Positions 1-5,745 of a stretch of DNA of 5,764 nucleotides are shown one piece after another. The DNA comes from an uncultured Pseudomonadota bacterium. Lineage in GTDB: Bacteria; Pseudomonadota; Gammaproteobacteria; Burkholderiales; Burkholderiaceae_C. The notes beneath the pieces were generated by a model, which saw only the letters and a program-made list of their open reading frames with translations, made no database searches and had not been told where the DNA came from. The DNA is taken from positions 1 through 5,764 of the forward strand of contig ONTY01000110.1 of NCBI GenBank assembly GCA_900320815.1. Direction: 5' to 3'. The stretch's first letter is position 1; each line of letters opens with the position of its first letter. The position numbers and the translations under genes are program-made.

Positions 1-1
1 G

Positions 2-613
2 TACTTGGTCGGTATGGCAACCATTACCACGCCTGACGCGCTCATCCTTGACTCCTTCGCCGGCTCCGGCACGACGGCGCACGCCGTGCTGAAACAGAAC
101 GCCGCCGATGGCGGCAGCCGCCGCTTCATTCTGGTGGAAATGGATGCCAATATCGCCTGCACGGTGACGGCGGAGCGCGTGCGCCGTGCCGCCTGCGGCT
201 ACACCAGTGCCAAGGGAGAAAACGTCCCGGGGCTTGGTGGCGGCTTCCGGTTCTGCCGCCTCTCACAAGAGCCGCTTTTTAGCGCCGATGGGCAGGTGCG
301 CGAGGATGTAACCTTTGCCCAGCTTGCCGAGTTTGTCTGGTTCAAGGACACGGGCACCGCTTTTACCGGCAGCACTGATTCACCGCTGCTGGGCGTTTTT
401 GAAGGCCGCGCCATTTATTTGCTCTACAACGGTATCCTAAAAGACAAAACGGACGAGGGCGGCAACGTACTCACCGATACGCTCTTCAAGGCATTGCCTG
501 CTTTTGCCGGCTCCAAGGTTATTTACGCCGCCGCCTGCCGCATCAGCAATGAGCGGCTGGCGCAGCTTGACATCGTTTTCAAACAGACGCCATATGAACT
601 GCAGCCGCAATAA
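2..613 (+). CDS. mod: Type III restriction-modification methyltransferase (Mod), C-terminal part; 5' end outside window
   Basis: This is the C-terminal ~203 residues of a site-specific adenine-N6 DNA methyltransferase, the modification and recognition subunit of a Type III system. The frame is open to the window edge, so the gene starts upstream. The TTG at base 5 is not a credible start because the methylase fold would lack its catalytic half. DSFAGSGTT (bases 50-76) is motif I, which binds S-adenosylmethionine. In beta-class Mod enzymes it lies C-terminal to the catalytic DPPY motif, so DPPY and the target-recognition domain should lie upstream. The following ILVEMD segment fits the next strand of the Rossmann-like core. 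The rest ([62 protein letters not shown]) resembles the conserved C-terminal region of Type III Mod proteins. A res gene follows on the same strand, which supports the assignment. Seen: motif I and tail. Inferred: exact subtype; the target sequence cannot be read from this fragment. Confidence 0.9.
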   Translation, partial: YLVGMATITTPDALILDSFAGSGTTAHAVLKQNAADGGSRRFILVEMDANIACTVTAERVRRAACGYTSAKGENVPGLGGGFRFCRLSQEPLFSADGQVREDVTFAQLAEFVWFKDTGTAFTGSTDSPLLGVFEGRAIYLLYNGILKDKTDEGGNVLTDTLFKALPAFAGSKVIYAAACRISNERLAQLDIVFKQTPYELQPQ

Positions 614-635
614 ATGTTTTCTCCACCCTGTCCCC

Positions 636-736
636 GTAGGGGCAGACCCCGTGCCTGCCCACGCGAGGGCAACCACAGGGGGTTGCCCCTACAAAATCAT
701 CCGCCCGCAGGGGAAAATAATTATTTGCCCCTACAA
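636..736. repeat. Composite GTAGGGGCA-type intergenic inverted repeat cluster
   Basis: This fills most of the 188-bp gap between mod and res. A 57-bp unit (636-692) is bounded by perfect 9-bp inverted ends, GTAGGGGCA and TGCCCCTAC. Inside it, GGGCAG (640-645) can pair with CTGCCC (655-660), and GGGCAACC (667-674) with GGTTGCCC (681-688). The right end TTGCCCCTACAA (683-694) recurs exactly at 725-736. Between them lies an imperfect palindrome (709-732) with the AT-only core AAATAATTATTT. The short open frames that cross this region are repeat-derived. Similar GTAGGGGC-type repeats are widespread in intergenic DNA of many bacteria. No target-site duplication is apparent at the ends, so mobility is not shown. 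Confidence 0.7.
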
Positions 737-750
737 CGCGCCTCTATTGG

Positions 751-777
751 ACACATTTCATAGCCGGCAATGTTTAC
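751..777. repeat. 27-bp intergenic repeat with palindromic core, copy 1 (upstream of res)
   Basis: The sequence runs acacatttcat, then agccggcaatgtttac. It matches 4647-4673 at 25 of 27 positions in the same orientation. The two copies together suggest the ancestral 14-bp core CATTGCCGGCAATG, a perfect palindrome; this copy departs from it at one base. It ends 24 bp before the res start codon, so it lies within the likely leader or promoter region of res. It could be a regulator site or a piece of a dispersed repeat; the sequence does not decide. Confidence 0.6.
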
Positions 778-801
778 AAATAATTTCGTGGAAACCGCAC
801 C

Positions 802-3537
802 ATGACCGCTTTCACTCCAAAAGACTACCAACAGCGCGTGCTGGGGAGCGTGCAAACCTATTTGCACGCCTGCCATGAGTGCGGCAACGCTGCCGATGCT
901 TTTGCCACAGCCGTTCGCCAACTTTGGGGCGAGGAGCACGCAGCGAGGCACCATTATCACGCGCTGCGTGGATTTGAGGCCGGCATGCCGTACTTTTGTT
1001 TGCGCGTGCCTACGGGCGGGGGCAAAACCTGGCTGGCTGCCAAAAGCATTGCACTGATAAACCGCTATTTTCTGCATATGCCGCACAGCGTGATTGTGTG
1101 GCTGGTGCCCAGCAAGACGATACGCGAGCAAACACTCGCCGCGCTGCGGAATAAAAACCACCCGCTGCACGCGGCGCTGCTGGACGTAGAAAATGGTGTG
1201 GAGGTGCTGGACCTGGAAGAGGCCAAAACCATCACGCCCGCCACGCTCAATACCGCTACGCTGGTGATTGTGGCCACGCGGCAAGCCTTTCAGGTAGACG
1301 ATACCGAGGGGCGCAAAGTCTATGAAAGCAGCGGCGCGCTGATGGCGCATTTTGAAAATCTCAAAGCTGAACAGCGCGCTGCGCTCTTGCACGAGGGCGA
1401 GGGCAGCGAGCGCACCACGCCCTATTCTCTGGTGAATATGCTGCGGTTGCGCCGCCCTTTCATCATTGTGGACGAGGCGCACAACAACCGCACCGATTTG
1501 GGTTTTGAAACGCTGTCTCGCCTGCGTCCCAGTGGCATTATGGAATTGACGGCGACACCCGATACGCAGCACACGCCCTCTAATGTGCTGCACAGCGTTT
1601 GCGCCCTGGAATTGAAGGCGGAGCACATGATTAAGCTGCCGGTGCTGCTGCAGGTGGAGCCAAACTGGCAGCAATGCCTGCTGGACGCTGTGACGCGGCG
1701 CAATTCTCTGGAGCACATGGCCGCGCACGAAAGCCGCACCACTGGCGCCCCCTATTTGCGCCCCATTGTGCTGATTCAGGCTGAGCCGCGCCGCGCGGGA
1801 CGCGAGGTGCTGGATACGGAAAATGTGCGAGCCGCGCTGCTGGAGCATTGCCATATTCCGCCCGAAGAAATCAGTATTGCCACGAGCGAGGAACGGGGAC
1901 TGGATGCGCTGGCAAAACAATACAAACTTGGGCTTGCTGACCCGGCCTGCCCGGTCAATTATGTCATTACGCAAAAGGCGCTGGCGGAGGGCTGGGATTG
2001 CCCCAGTGCCTATATTCTGGTGAGCATGGCGCAGCTTTCATCTGCCACAGCGGTGGAGCAGTTGTTGGGGCGCGTGCTGCGCCAACCGGGGGCGAAAAAG
2101 CGCAGCAGTGATGCTCTCAACCAGTCGTACGCGTTTGTCGTGTCCACTGATTTTGCTGCCACGGCAGCAACCTTGCGCGACAGGCTGGTGCAGGGCGCCG
2201 GTTTTGAGCGTCGCGAGACGCATGAATATGTAGCTGCTGCCAAACCTGCACAGTCACCTGCACAGTCGCAAGAGCTGGATTTTGGCGAACAGCGCCGGGT
2301 GTATGTGCCCGTGTCGGTGACGCTGCCGGAAAAACCGGCGCTGGAAAAATTACCGAAAAAAATCGCTGCACCGCTGCTGGCAAAAGTTGAGTGGGAGGCA
2401 GAAGCGCATGTATTTACTCTGCACGAACCACTGACCGAGGATGAAGTGCGGGCGCTGCAAAAAGTGGCTGGCATGCCGCAAGTGGCAGCCATCATTGCAC
2501 AGGCAGGCGCAGAAAGCCGGGCGCGGGCAGCGGAGTATTTTCGCACGCCGGCGGAAATGGGTGCGCGTTTTCGTGTGCCGCAGTTTGCGCTGCTCAAACA
2601 GGGCAAACTGCAGCTTTTTGACGATGTGCAGGCGCTGGATTATCTGTGGGCGCTGGCGCTGCACGACGCTGCGCCCACAGCAGGCGATATGGCGCGGCTC
2701 AATGCTGGTATGCAGGCGCTGGGCGGCAGCGTGGATATTGACACGAAAGGCCGTATGGTTTTTGATTTCCTGCCAGAGCTGCAGCGTGATTTGAATCTGG
2801 CGTGGGAGCCGGAGCATATGGACGCAGTGCAGCTTGCTGCCTGGCTGTGCCGCAATTTGCCGCAGCCCCGGTTGACGCATTCGGAAAAACGCGCTTTTGT
2901 CATGGCGTGGCTAGAGGCGCTGTTGCGGCAGCAGGGGTGGGGGCTGGCGCGCGCCTGCCAGTTGCAATTCAAAATCCGCAATGTGCTGGAGGCGCGTATC
3001 AATGCCCTGCACCGGCAGGCGAAAGAGCAGGCGTATCAGGGGGCGCTGTTTGATGGCGACAATGATGCGCTGCGCCCGGCGGTGGTGCCGGAGTGCGTGT
3101 TTGATTTTCAGCACTTTCCCTATGCGCCCAGCCGCGATGATGATGGCAGCCATGGGCGTTTTCCGTTCCGCCGGCATTTTTATGGGCGTATTGGCGCGTT
3201 TGATAGCCGCGAGGAGTTTGAATGCGCCTGCCAGCTTGATATGTGGGCGCAGCAGGGGCGGCTGGAGTTTTGGGTGCGCAATCTTTCGCGCCAGGGATTT
3301 TTTCTACAAAAAGCCGCTGACCGTTTTTATCCTGATTTTCTGTGCCAGCTGCCGCAAACGGCTGGCGGTGCGGTGCTGGCGGTGGAATACAAGGGCGCGG
3401 ATCGCTGGCAGGCTGCCGCCGATGACCGCCGCATTGGCAGCCTGTGGGCGCAGCTGTCTGGCGGGCGCTGCCGCTTTGTGATGCTCAAGGAGCGCGCCTG
3501 GGAGCAGATTGAGCAGATGTTGCCGGCAGCTGCATGA
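802..3537 (+). CDS. res: Type III restriction endonuclease subunit Res (SF2 helicase plus PD-(D/E)XK nuclease)
   Basis: This is a complete 911-residue restriction subunit that, with Mod, would use ATP to act along DNA from recognition sites and cut it. Helicase motifs appear in order: PTGGGKT (Walker A, residues 70-76), VWLVPSKTIREQ (Ia, 99-110), DEAH (Walker B, 224-227), TATP (III, 250-253), PIVLIQAE (IV, about 321-328), AEGWDCP (V, 395-401) and QLLGRVLRQP (VI, 420-429). The C-terminal nuclease motif is present: PD (844-845), then EYK (862-864), with SREEFE (802-807) as a possible extra acidic element. The length is close to the ~970 residues of EcoP1I and EcoP15I Res, and no motif is broken, so the enzyme looks intact. 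The ATG at 802 has a weak GGAA (790-793) 8 bases upstream. Mod lies 188 bp upstream on the same strand, a wide gap for this gene pair that is filled with repeats. Base composition is less GC-rich than in tcdA, as is common for acquired restriction loci. Confidence 0.93.
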   Translation: MTAFTPKDYQQRVLGSVQTYLHACHECGNAADAFATAVRQLWGEEHAARHHYHALRGFEAGMPYFCLRVPTGGGKTWLAAKSIALINRYFLHMPHSVIVWLVPSKTIREQTLAALRNKNHPLHAALLDVENGVEVLDLEEAKTITPATLNTATLVIVATRQAFQVDDTEGRKVYESSGALMAHFENLKAEQRAALLHEGEGSERTTPYSLVNMLRLRRPFIIVDEAHNNRTDLGFETLSRLRPSGIMELTATPDTQHTPSNVLHSVCALELKAEHMIKLPVLLQVEPNWQQCLLDAVTRRNSLEHMAAHESRTTGAPYLRPIVLIQAEPRRAGREVLDTENVRAALLEHCHIPPEEISIATSEERGLDALAKQYKLGLADPACPVNYVITQKALAEGWDCPSAYILVSMAQLSSATAVEQLLGRVLRQPGAKKRSSDALNQSYAFVVSTDFAATAATLRDRLVQGAGFERRETHEYVAAAKPAQSPAQSQELDFGEQRRVYVPVSVTLPEKPALEKLPKKIAAPLLAKVEWEAEAHVFTLHEPLTEDEVRALQKVAGMPQVAAIIAQAGAESRARAAEYFRTPAEMGARFRVPQFALLKQGKLQLFDDVQALDYLWALALHDAAPTAGDMARLNAGMQALGGSVDIDTKGRMVFDFLPELQRDLNLAWEPEHMDAVQLAAWLCRNLPQPRLTHSEKRAFVMAWLEALLRQQGWGLARACQLQFKIRNVLEARINALHRQAKEQAYQGALFDGDNDALRPAVVPECVFDFQHFPYAPSRDDDGSHGRFPFRRHFYGRIGAFDSREEFECACQLDMWAQQGRLEFWVRNLSRQGFFLQKAADRFYPDFLCQLPQTAGGAVLAVEYKGADRWQAAADDRRIGSLWAQLSGGRCRFVMLKERAWEQIEQMLPAAA

Positions 3538-3587
3538 AGGTGATTTCTTGTGCTTTAGTGCATACTGTTGATGGATGTGTTCTGCTA

Positions 3588-3604
3588 CCGGCTTATAAAG
3601 CCGG
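3588..3604. other. Short perfect hairpin after res
   Basis: CCGGCTT (3588-3594) pairs fully with AAGCCGG (3598-3604) around a 3-base ATA loop, starting 51 bases after the res stop. No T run follows on either strand, so it is not a canonical intrinsic terminator. It could stabilise the 3' end of the res transcript. Confidence 0.45.
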
Positions 3605-3635
3605 AAATTACGATATACCCCATAGAAATCACAAC

Positions 3636-3660
3636 AAAAAACCCGCCAGAGAGGCGGGTT
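3636..3660 (-). terminator. Rho-independent terminator of tRNA-Lys
   Basis: Read on the - strand, AACCCGCC pairs with GGCGGGTT (+ strand 3653-3660 and 3640-3647) around a 5-base loop, and the stem runs into a T tract (A run at 3636-3641 on +). It begins 10 bases after the CCA end of the tRNA. In the + direction the stem is followed by GCAACTTGG without a T run, so it should work poorly as a terminator for res. Confidence 0.85.
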
Positions 3661-3670
3661 GCAACTTGGA

Positions 3671-3746
3671 TGGTGGGTCGTGCAGGGCTCGAACCTGCGA
3701 CCGACGGATTAAGAGTCCGCAGCTCTACCAACTGAGCTAACGACCC
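3671..3746 (-). tRNA. tRNA-Lys (anticodon CTT)
   Basis: This 76-nt gene folds as a standard cloverleaf. The acceptor stem is GGGTCGT with ACGACCC, followed by the discriminator A and an encoded CCA (TGG at 3671-3673 on +). The D arm is GCTC/GAGC, the anticodon stem GCGGA/TCCGT has one G-T pair, and the T arm is GCAGG/CCTGC with loop TTCGAGC. The anticodon loop CTCTTAA gives anticodon CTT (3713-3711), which reads AAG lysine codons. The acceptor, D and T arms closely resemble Escherichia coli tRNA-Lys. U36 and A37 make it a predicted t6A/ct6A substrate. It lies 22 bp after the tcdA stop codon on the same strand and is followed by its own terminator. Confidence 0.97.
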
Positions 3747-3765
3747 CCAAGCGGGAAAGCGGCAG

Positions 3766-3774
3766 ATTCTAGCA
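3766..3774 (-). promoter_or_regulatory. Candidate extended -10 promoter of tRNA-Lys, overlapping the tcdA stop
   Basis: On the - strand, TGCTAGAAT matches an extended -10 element (TGnTATAAT type), and its TAG is also the tcdA stop codon. Transcription would begin near 3759, giving a leader of roughly 13 nt before the tRNA. The GC-rich stretch after the -10 (CTGCCGC) resembles the discriminators of stringently controlled tRNA promoters. No good -35 hexamer is found at 16-18 bp, so this remains a candidate. The tRNA might instead be processed from a tcdA read-through transcript. Confidence 0.35.
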
Positions 3775-4554
3775 CTCCCGCCTCTCTTGCCCTGCCGCCA
3801 GCGCATTCAGCGTCCAGCCTGCGGCGCACATACCGAAGGTGGCGGTCACAGCGACGCTGGAGCCGTAGCCGTGGCGCGCGCCTTCCATCGGCGCTGGGGC
3901 GGCACTACCGTTTTCCCCTGCGCGCTGCATGGCCTCGCGGCTGAAGATGACAGGCAGGCCAATGCGCCGCGCGCCGCGCGGGGTGATGCCGCGCCGCCGC
4001 AACTCGGCGCGCAGGCGCGCGAGCAGCCGGTCGTGCGTCGCTTGTGCCAAGTCGCCGACTTGCGCGCATTCGGCGCGCAGCTTGCCGCCGGCAGCGCCTA
4101 CGCACACCAGGCGCGCGCCCGTGTGCAGCGCCCACGCCGCCAGCGCCAGCTTGGCATGCATCTGGTCGCAGGCGTCAATCACCGCGTCAGCCGGCGTGGG
4201 CAGGAGCTGCGGCCAGTTTTCGGGCGTGACGGCCTGCTCAATTGCGTTGACCTGGCAGCTGGGGTGAATCAGCGCAATGCGCTGCTGCATGGCGTGCGCC
4301 TTGGCTTGTCCGATGGTGGGGGTGAGGGCGTGAATCTGGCGGTTGATGTTGGAGGAGGCGATGCGGTCAAAGTCAATGAGCGTCAGGCGCGCGGCGCCGC
4401 TGCGCGCCAGCGCCTCCGCCGCCCATGAGCCAACGCCGCCCAGTCCGACGACGGCGACATGCGCACCGCGGATGCGCGCCGCGCCCGCCGCGCCATACAG
4501 CCGCGCCAGCGCGCCAAAGCGCCGCGCTTCATCAGCAGGTGGGGTGTTGTTCAT
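3769..4554 (-). CDS. tcdA: tRNA threonylcarbamoyladenosine dehydratase TcdA
   Basis: This E1-like (ThiF/MoeB-fold) enzyme uses ATP to dehydrate N6-threonylcarbamoyladenosine at tRNA position 37 into its cyclic form ct6A. It is cytoplasmic, and in E. coli it works with the CsdA-CsdE sulfur system. The chosen start gives 261 residues, close to the 268 of E. coli TcdA. Visible motifs are RRFGALARLYG (11-21, family N-terminus), the nucleotide-binding loop GLGGVGSWAAEAL (37-49), LIDFD then SNINRQIHAL (59-77), IGQAK (81-85), VIDACD (125-130), FSREA (204-208) and GYGSSVAVTATFG (229-241). The frame stays open to an ATG at 4650. I chose 4554 because it places RRFG about 10 residues from the start as in homologues, and because the upstream ATG lies inside a 27-bp intergenic repeat. 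An ATG at 4566 is also possible; neither has a clear ribosome site. A tRNA-Lys gene, encoding a predicted substrate, follows 22 bp downstream. No catalytic motif appears lost. Confidence 0.93.
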   Translation of the reverse strand: MNNTPPADEARRFGALARLYGAAGAARIRGAHVAVVGLGGVGSWAAEALARSGAARLTLIDFDRIASSNINRQIHALTPTIGQAKAHAMQQRIALIHPSCQVNAIEQAVTPENWPQLLPTPADAVIDACDQMHAKLALAAWALHTGARLVCVGAAGGKLRAECAQVGDLAQATHDRLLARLRAELRRRGITPRGARRIGLPVIFSREAMQRAGENGSAAPAPMEGARHGYGSSVAVTATFGMCAAGWTLNALAAGQERREC

Positions 4555-4581
4555 GCCGGTGTGCATCAAAAAAGGCGCGGA

Positions 4582-4587
4582 ATTGTA
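4582..4587 (-). promoter_or_regulatory. Weak candidate -10 box for tcdA
   Basis: On the - strand, TACAAT matches the sigma-70 -10 consensus at 5 of 6 bases and lies 27 bp before the tcdA ATG, allowing a leader of about 20 nt. No recognisable -35 lies about 17 bp upstream, where the DNA is GC-rich. This is a positional guess. Confidence 0.2.
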
Positions 4588-4646
4588 GGAATGGCACTGC
4601 GCGCAGCGCGCCCGCAGGTGCATGGACAAGCCTATACCCATTGCAA

Positions 4647-4673
4647 ACACATTTCATTGCTGGCAATGTTTAC
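4647..4673. repeat. 27-bp intergenic repeat with palindromic core, copy 2 (between tcdA and the nuclease gene)
   Basis: This copy runs acacatttcatt, then gctggcaatgtttac, and matches 751-777 at 25 of 27 positions. Its centre CATTGCTGGCAATG is a 14-bp palindrome broken at one base. A further half-site, CCGGCAATG, follows at 4673-4681, so GGCAATG occurs twice 13 bp apart. Similarity to copy 1 may extend left to the ATTG before the repeat, with a 2-base length difference. It sits in the divergent promoter region of tcdA and the downstream nuclease gene. The 269-bp gap (4555-4823) shows no gene; its only other notable content is the TTGTAGGG repeat. Confidence 0.6.
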
Positions 4674-4707
4674 CGGCAATGAATTGATATCCATGCAAAG
4701 CGCGAAT

Positions 4708-4735
4708 TTGTAGGGACAACCCTTGTGGCTGCCCT
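4708..4735. repeat. Degenerate GTAGGGGCA-type repeat, opposite orientation to the mod-res copy
   Basis: TTGTAGGGACAACCC followed by TTGTGGCTGCCCT matches the reverse complement of about 667-694 with a few substitutions and a 1-2 base gap. Only one arm is recognisable; the terminal partner ending CCCCTAC is missing, so this looks like a decayed or partial unit. It starts 34 bp after the second 27-bp repeat. Confidence 0.55.
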
Positions 4736-4823
4736 TTCTCATATGCACCGGCGCTGGCGCACACACGGCGTGCCGCTGGTATGGTTGTGACCCGCTCAAT
4801 GTCATACTGGCGCAGCGCAACGG

Positions 4824-5693
4824 ATGGCTCTTGCCCGGGCGCTCGTGCAGTGTTTGGAAACATCGCCTGTCATGGATGAGAAATCAAGAGAGCGCCTGCG
4901 GCGCATCACCCTCATGGACGACCGCTTCATGCGCGTCTGCCTGCAGGAGCACCCTGAGTGCGCCCAGGCGATTTTGCGTATCGTGATGGAAGCGCCCTCC
5001 TTGCGTGTGCGGGAAGTGCGCCCGCAGCGCGAATACGCCAACCTCCACGGGCGCGAAATCCGCATGGACATCTTCGCCGAGGACGAGCATGGCCGCCAGT
5101 ACGACGTGGACGTGCAGCGCAGCGACGAGCCAGACCTGCATTTGCGCGCTGGCTATTACCTTGGTATGCTGCGCGCCAACTCCCTGCGCAAGGGGCAGGG
5201 CTACAGCGAATCGCCAGAGGCTTACGTCATCTTCATCACGAGCGGCGACTTTTTCCAGCAGGGCTTGCCGCTTTACCGCTTCGAGCAGCGTATGGAGGGC
5301 AGCGGCCAGCCTCTTGGCGACCGCTCGCACATCGTCTTCGTCAACGGGGCGATGCGCGACGGGGATACGCCACTGTCCAGGTTGATGCATGATTTCTTCT
5401 GCACCGACCCGGACGCAATGTATGTTCCAGAACTCGCGCAGGCGGTGCGCGACATCAAGGCAACCGAGAAAGGAGCGGGTGTTATGAGCGGCGTGTTTGA
5501 GGAGATTTTCGCGGAAGGACGCGCGGAAGGACGCGCGGAAGGACGCGCGGAGGGAGAGGCACAAGGCGTTGCCAAAGGTCTGCGAGAAGCCGCACGCCGG
5601 ATGCTTGCTGCCGGAAGCATGTCCATCGAGGCCATCGCGCGTATGCTGGGGCTTGACGAGGCAGAAGTGCGAAGTCTTGCAGCGGCGCAGTGA
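4824..5693 (+). CDS. Rpn/PDDEXK-family nuclease (transposase-like PD-(D/E)XK protein)
   Basis: The 289-residue protein resembles the Rpn (recombination-promoting nuclease) and PD-(D/E)XK transposase-like families, whose members cut DNA and in E. coli promote RecA-independent recombination or phage defence. The nuclease core is GREIRMDIFAEDEHGRQYDVDVQ (residues 76-98): D82, then D96-x-Q98 where many relatives have E-x-Q or E-x-K. Next come LRAGYYLGML (107-116), GQGYSESPEAYVIFI (124-138) and LGDRSHIVFVNG (164-175), typical of the family. A Gly/Glu-rich repeat (AEGR units, 230-244) leads to a C-terminal helical segment (MSIEAIARMLGLDEAEVRSL, 266-285) like the HTH-like tail common in these proteins. 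The ATG at 4824 lacks a clear ribosome site; the ATG at 4872 has GGAAA (4856-4860) 11 bases upstream and keeps the whole domain, so it may be the true start (273 residues). No transposon ends or partner genes are seen. Family assignment is firm; the biological role is inferred. Confidence 0.82.
   Translation: MALARALVQCLETSPVMDEKSRERLRRITLMDDRFMRVCLQEHPECAQAILRIVMEAPSLRVREVRPQREYANLHGREIRMDIFAEDEHGRQYDVDVQRSDEPDLHLRAGYYLGMLRANSLRKGQGYSESPEAYVIFITSGDFFQQGLPLYRFEQRMEGSGQPLGDRSHIVFVNGAMRDGDTPLSRLMHDFFCTDPDAMYVPELAQAVRDIKATEKGAGVMSGVFEEIFAEGRAEGRAEGRAEGEAQGVAKGLREAARRMLAAGSMSIEAIARMLGLDEAEVRSLAAAQ
5509..5556 (+). repeat. In-frame 12-bp tandem repeat in the nuclease gene (about 4 units)
   Basis: The unit GCGCGGAAGGAC occurs exactly at 5521-5532 and 5533-5544. 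It is flanked by a near copy at 5509-5520 (first base changed) and a diverged copy at 5545-5556. It encodes repeating Ala-Glu-Gly-Arg. Because 12 is a multiple of 3, gain or loss of a unit changes tail length by four residues without a frameshift. Confidence 0.85.
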
Positions 5694-5745
5694 GCCACAC
5701 CGCACAAGAGACAGCCCGCCTGACGGCACCGTGGCGACGTGGTCA

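Noticed and set aside
636..736. CRISPR array or insertion sequence in the mod-res gap
   Set aside because: Repeats are inverted and irregularly spaced, with no uniform spacers, no transposase and no target-site duplication.
504..878. 124-codon open frame overlapping the mod end, the intergenic repeat and the res start
   Set aside because: Its middle is translated repeat (GGCPYK-type peptides), and it overlaps two better supported genes in another frame.
721..1974. 417-codon open frame on the - strand antisense to res
   Set aside because: It lies opposite the helicase-coding part of res, whose motifs are conserved; its His/Arg/Gln-rich protein looks like a mirror of the sense codons and shows no domain.
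3640..3660. Bidirectional terminator also serving res
   Set aside because: The + strand side of the stem is followed by GCAACTTGG rather than a T tract.
3534..3740. Small open frame starting with a 4-base overlap of the res stop
   Set aside because: It reads through the terminator hairpin and antisense through the tRNA-Lys gene; no ribosome site or conserved product.
3585..3806. 73-codon - strand frame covering tRNA-Lys
   Set aside because: Its peptide (SLAQLVELRTLNPSVAGSSPARP) is the typical spurious translation of a tRNA gene.
4555..4650. N-terminal extension of tcdA to the ATG at 4650
   Set aside because: The added 32 residues have no counterpart in E. coli TcdA and begin inside the 27-bp repeat.
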